Part shown: one piece after another, positions 60,103 to 64,000 of the stretch
How the letters are laid out: every line of letters starts with the position of its first letter
How positions within the stretch are numbered: the stretch's first letter is position 1
From: Ecdyonurus torrentis
Lineage: Eukaryota > Arthropoda > Insecta > Ephemeroptera > Heptageniidae
Reading direction: 5' to 3'
Assembly (NCBI GenBank): GCA_949318235.1
Contig: OX439132.1
Coordinates: forward strand, 47,478,771-47,542,770
DNA length: 64,000 nucleotides
Program-made: the position numbers and the translations under genes
Notes under the pieces: generated by a model
What the model was told of the DNA's origin: nothing
Seen by the model: only the letters and a program-made list of their open reading frames with translations
Databases searched by the model: none

Positions 60103-60414
60103 GTTTAAATAACTTATTGCAACGTTTTAATCAAAATTTTATATTAACAAATGTTCACTTACATCTTTAAAAACAAATTTAGTTTATAAAACATTTTTAC
60201 ACCTTTTGCTATATTTTTTCAACTCTGAAAGTGGTTCGCTTTTTTCTTATTCACTTTATAATATTTTGAAATAAATAACACTATTATTGGTACTAGAAAA
60301 TGTGGAATGCAAAATAAGGTTGTCCATATCATTTGATCTGAAAAAAGATAATAATATTTTACTCAAAAACTGGTTATCCCATCCAATATACATTTCTACA
60401 AATACTATGGGTGG
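60103..60414. other. Upstream region of the NACHT-ankyrin gene
   Basis: About 310 bp of AT-rich DNA lie between the start codon and the AGGT array. Any promoter or 5' exon is not recognisable. Confidence 0.4.
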
Positions 60415-62334
60415 GTAGGTAGGTAGGTAGGTAGGTAGGTAGGTAGGTAGGTAGGTAGGTAGGTAGGTAGGTAGGTAGGTAGGTAGGTAGGTAGGTAGGT
60501 AGGTAGGTAGGTAGGTAGGTAGGTAGGTAGGTAGGTAGGTAGGTAGGTAGGTAGGTAGGTAGGTAGGTAGGTAGGTAGGTAGGTAGGTAGGTAGGTAGGT
60601 AGGTAGGTAGGTAGGTAGGTAGGTAGGTAGGTAGGTAGGTAGGTAGGTAGGTAGGTAGGTAGGTAGGTAGGTAGGTAGGTAGGTAGGTAGGTAGGTAGGT
60701 AGGTAGGTAGGTAGGTAGGTAGGTAGGTAGGTAGGTAGGTAGGTAGGTAGGTAGGTAGGTAGGTAGGTAGGTAGGTAGGTAGGTAGGTAGGTAGGTAGGT
60801 AGGTAGGTAGGTAGGTAGGTAGGTAGGTAGGTAGGTAGGTAGGTAGGTAGGTAGGTAGGTAGGTAGGTAGGTAGGTAGGTAGGTAGGTAGGTAGGTAGGT
60901 AGGTAGGTAGGTAGGTAGGTAGGTAGGTAGGTAGGTAGGTAGGTAGGTAGGTAGGTAGGTAGGTAGGTAGGTAGGTAGGTAGGTAGGTAGGTAGGTAGGT
61001 AGGTAGGTAGGTAGGTAGGTAGGTAGGTAGGTAGGTAGGTAGGTAGGTAGGTAGGTAGGTAGGTAGGTAGGTAGGTAGGTAGGTAGGTAGGTAGGTAGGT
61101 AGGTAGGTAGGTAGGTAGGTAGGTAGGTAGGTAGGTAGGTAGGTAGGTAGGTAGGTAGGTAGGTAGGTAGGTAGGTAGGTAGGTAGGTAGGTAGGTAGGT
61201 AGGTAGGTAGGTAGGTAGGTAGGTAGGTAGGTAGGTAGGTAGGTAGGTAGGTAGGTAGGTAGGTAGGTAGGTAGGTAGGTAGGTAGGTAGGTAGGTAGGT
61301 AGGTAGGTAGGTAGGTAGGTAGGTAGGTAGGTAGGTAGGTAGGTAGGTAGGTAGGTAGGTAGGTAGGTAGGTAGGTAGGTAGGTAGGTAGGTAGGTAGGT
61401 AGGTAGGTAGGTAGGTAGGTAGGTAGGTAGGTAGGTAGGTAGGTAGGTAGGTAGGTAGGTAGGTAGGTAGGTAGGTAGGTAGGTAGGTAGGTAGGTAGGT
61501 AGGTAGGTAGGTAGGTAGGTAGGTAGGTAGGTAGGTAGGTAGGTAGGTAGGTAGGTAGGTAGGTAGGTAGGTAGGTAGGTAGGTAGGTAGGTAGGTAGGT
61601 AGGTAGGTAGGTAGGTAGGTAGGTAGGTAGGTAGGTAGGTAGGTAGGTAGGTAGGTAGGTAGGTAGGTAGGTAGGTAGGTAGGTAGGTAGGTAGGTAGGT
61701 AGGTAGGTAGGTAGGTAGGTAGGTAGGTAGGTAGGTAGGTAGGTAGGTAGGTAGGTAGGTAGGTAGGTAGGTAGGTAGGTAGGTAGGTAGGTAGGTAGGT
61801 AGGTAGGTAGGTAGGTAGGTAGGTAGGTAGGTAGGTAGGTAGGTAGGTAGGTAGGTAGGTAGGTAGGTAGGTAGGTAGGTAGGTAGGTAGGTAGGTAGGT
61901 AGGTAGGTAGGTAGGTAGGTAGGTAGGTAGGTAGGTAGGTAGGTAGGTAGGTAGGTAGGTAGGTAGGTAGGTAGGTAGGTAGGTAGGTAGGTAGGTAGGT
62001 AGGTAGGTAGGTAGGTAGGTAGGTAGGTAGGTAGGTAGGTAGGTAGGTAGGTAGGTAGGTAGGTAGGTAGGTAGGTAGGTAGGTAGGTAGGTAGGTAGGT
62101 AGGTAGGTAGGTAGGTAGGTAGGTAGGTAGGTAGGTAGGTAGGTAGGTAGGTAGGTAGGTAGGTAGGTAGGTAGGTAGGTAGGTAGGTAGGTAGGTAGGT
62201 AGGTAGGTAGGTAGGTAGGTAGGTAGGTAGGTAGGTAGGTAGGTAGGTAGGTAGGTAGGTAGGTAGGTAGGTAGGTAGGTAGGTAGGTAGGTAGGTAGGT
62301 AGGTAGGTAGGTAGGTAGGTAGGTAGGTAGGTAG
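60415..62334. repeat. (AGGT)n microsatellite, about 1.92 kb
   Basis: About 480 tandem units with no variant seen by eye. The minus-strand YLPT frame of 661 codons is simply its translation. It is not a telomeric repeat. Confidence 0.99.
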
Positions 62335-64000
62335 TTATTATTCCGCGTGTCTCTGACAGTTAGTGCAAATTGTAGTAGAACACCGTCCAAATACCAATCT
62401 GCCTGAACTTAAAGCAGCTGAGGGATCGCATAATGCTCTATGATATCTAAGTATATATCCAACTTGACCAGAATGAAAGGCCAATTCTTCTTCAAAGAGT
62501 AAACAGTCAGGGATCATAGTAACTTGGATATGCTAGAGAATAATGCGATACCTTAGCTTATTGCTTTAAGCACAGGCAGAGTCAGGTTAAGACGGTGCTG
62601 CAACATATTGGGCACATAATATCAGAAACATGCTGAATACGGTGTTTGCAGCTAGATAGTTTGTTTGAGATGAAAAATAATTGGAAGTGCTTTTATATCT
62701 CCTTACCTTAGCTCTGCTAATCCATACACCCCTTATTTTTTTCTCTAAGGCTACGTTAAAGATAAAGTCTTCAAGTGAGTGACGTCCGAAAGTTTAAACA
62801 GAGGATCACTGCCACCATCTAGTCAGTCACGCCGCAAATGCTCCATAATGTGTGGCTCGAGTTACAAGTTTGTCTTGACGTCTGTCGCGCAGCAAACAGT
62901 ACGCACGTAAAGATACCATTATGTAAAAAGAGAGACAGTAAAAATATTTTAACAAATAATCACTTTTTTCTCCAGTAAGAGAATTAATAATTTTTTTAAT
63001 TTTAAAACTGTTAAATTTTGAAATTGTAAAAATTTAAGCTATAAGTTTAAGTATAAATTTAAATTACGTTAACTCTTGTGTTTGTGTTTAACGTCTTAAT
63101 ATTCTCAAAGACTTGACCAAATAATGCCTGTTTATTGGGCAGCCAGAAAACTAAGGGGAAAAAATATTTTTCCTTAATGTATCGCCACTTCTTCTTGCAC
63201 ATTCAGACTAATTATAAGCAGTTGTATTGCAACATTAACTTTAAGATTAAGGTCAGTAAATTTTATTCTACTAGGTTCTAACACAGTAAGATCAAGTTCA
63301 AAAGTTTTAACGTGACGGGATAAATTTAACATATTAAAACACATTAGGAACCTATAAAAAGTTTATAATTGTGTTAAAAGAACAATAAAATTATTTAATT
63401 AAGAAATAAATATTTATTATAATGAATTATAAAAATAAAATTATGTATTCCGAAGTAAAAAAATTATTAAAAACATGTAGCCAATAATAGAACTTAAATG
63501 AATCTTAACTTTAAGCATGATATATAATTTTTTAAAATGTAGTTGTTTTTATTGTATTTTATATTTTTTAAAAATTAAGAGATGAAAATAAGCATTATTC
63601 AACTGGTATATTTGTTAAAAACTTTTCTCTCTAAGTAGAAAAAAAGAGAAAATACACGCCATTTTTTAAAACATCAATAAAGGAATAATTTACTTCACAA
63701 ACTTAAAAAAATTCTACAATGTTTTTACTACTTGTCTTATATGTTTGCTGAATACTAAAGTCTACTTTATTTTTACAAGTTCGTTTTTTTGTGCAAAAAC
63801 TTTAATTTATAATTTTATATTAGTCAGTAAAATCAGAAAAATTATTAGAAATTGTAGAAATGATGTGTATGCTTATTTCCCAAATAATAGGTAAATAGAT
63901 TACAGTTTTTATAAATGTATTTTAATTTTTATTTAATCATGAGTTCTCTACTGAAAAAATAAATTTCATTTATAATATAAATTATTAATTATTGTAAAGA
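62335..64000. other. No gene seen
   Basis: The first 600 bp are of mixed composition and could be unique host DNA. From about 62940 on it is AT-rich with frequent stops on both strands. No repeat pair with the rest of the window was noticed. Confidence 0.5.

Noticed and set aside
60415..62334. Telomeric or subtelomeric repeat
   Set aside because: The unit is AGGT, not TTAGG or TTAGGG, and it lies inside ordinary sequence.
60405..62390. 661-codon minus-strand open frame of repeated YLPT
   Set aside because: It is the translation of the AGGT array, whose frame stays open in any length; the short unique ends show no domain.

Overview
The window looks like AT-rich nuclear DNA of a metazoan, most likely an arthropod. 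It has no bacterial operons. It has long tetranucleotide arrays, many foldback and TIR elements, a consensus GT-AG intron, a Ty3/gypsy-class LTR retrotransposon, and a NACHT-ankyrin gene of a type known from arthropod genomes. The species is not identified, and all comparisons were made by eye.

Layout. Positions 1-8,364 hold no convincing complete gene. They contain a palindromic foldback element (1108-2663), a GC-rich island, a possible short first exon (4188-4304, minus), a CCGCGG-bearing repeat and an ACTC array of about 0.7 kb. Positions 8,365-34,504 are two tandem copies of a 12-14 kb segment. Each copy carries part of a large foldback, a 2.09-kb TTAA-flanked (piggyBac-like) element, palindromic MITEs, a TTAA-flanked foldback, modules ending in (TTCA)n, and the start of a retrotransposon LTR. 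Copy 1 alone has a hAT-type MITE; copy 2 alone lacks about 1.17 kb.

Positions 32,302-48,772 are one LTR retrotransposon of about 16.5 kb with very long LTRs (3.64 and 4.24 kb). It has a PBS, gag, a canonical A AAA AAC slip site into a -1 protease/pol frame, RT, RNase H, integrase, a third non-envelope ORF preceded by a splice-acceptor-like sequence, and a polypurine tract. The coding region is interrupted by frameshifts and stops. Positions 48,773-54,300 hold an inverted copy of the (TTCA)n module, a Tc1-like non-autonomous element and a 2.1-kb TIR element set in (AT)n.

Positions 60,102-54,832 (minus strand) hold the main host gene. It encodes an N-terminal domain with a nuclease-like D...QxK pattern, a central NACHT NTPase (Walker A DTAGMGKTT, Walker B DGFDE) and C-terminal ankyrin repeats, so it is an NLR/STAND-type sensor. 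One intron (56,674-55,443) is clear and hosts a foldback element. The reading frame is otherwise broken by five single-base shifts. Upstream of it lies a 1.92-kb AGGT array; the last 1.6 kb shows nothing recognisable.

The frame breaks in the retrotransposon and in the NACHT gene all go in the same direction, as one-base losses. This raises the possibility that some are consensus errors in the assembly rather than biological decay.
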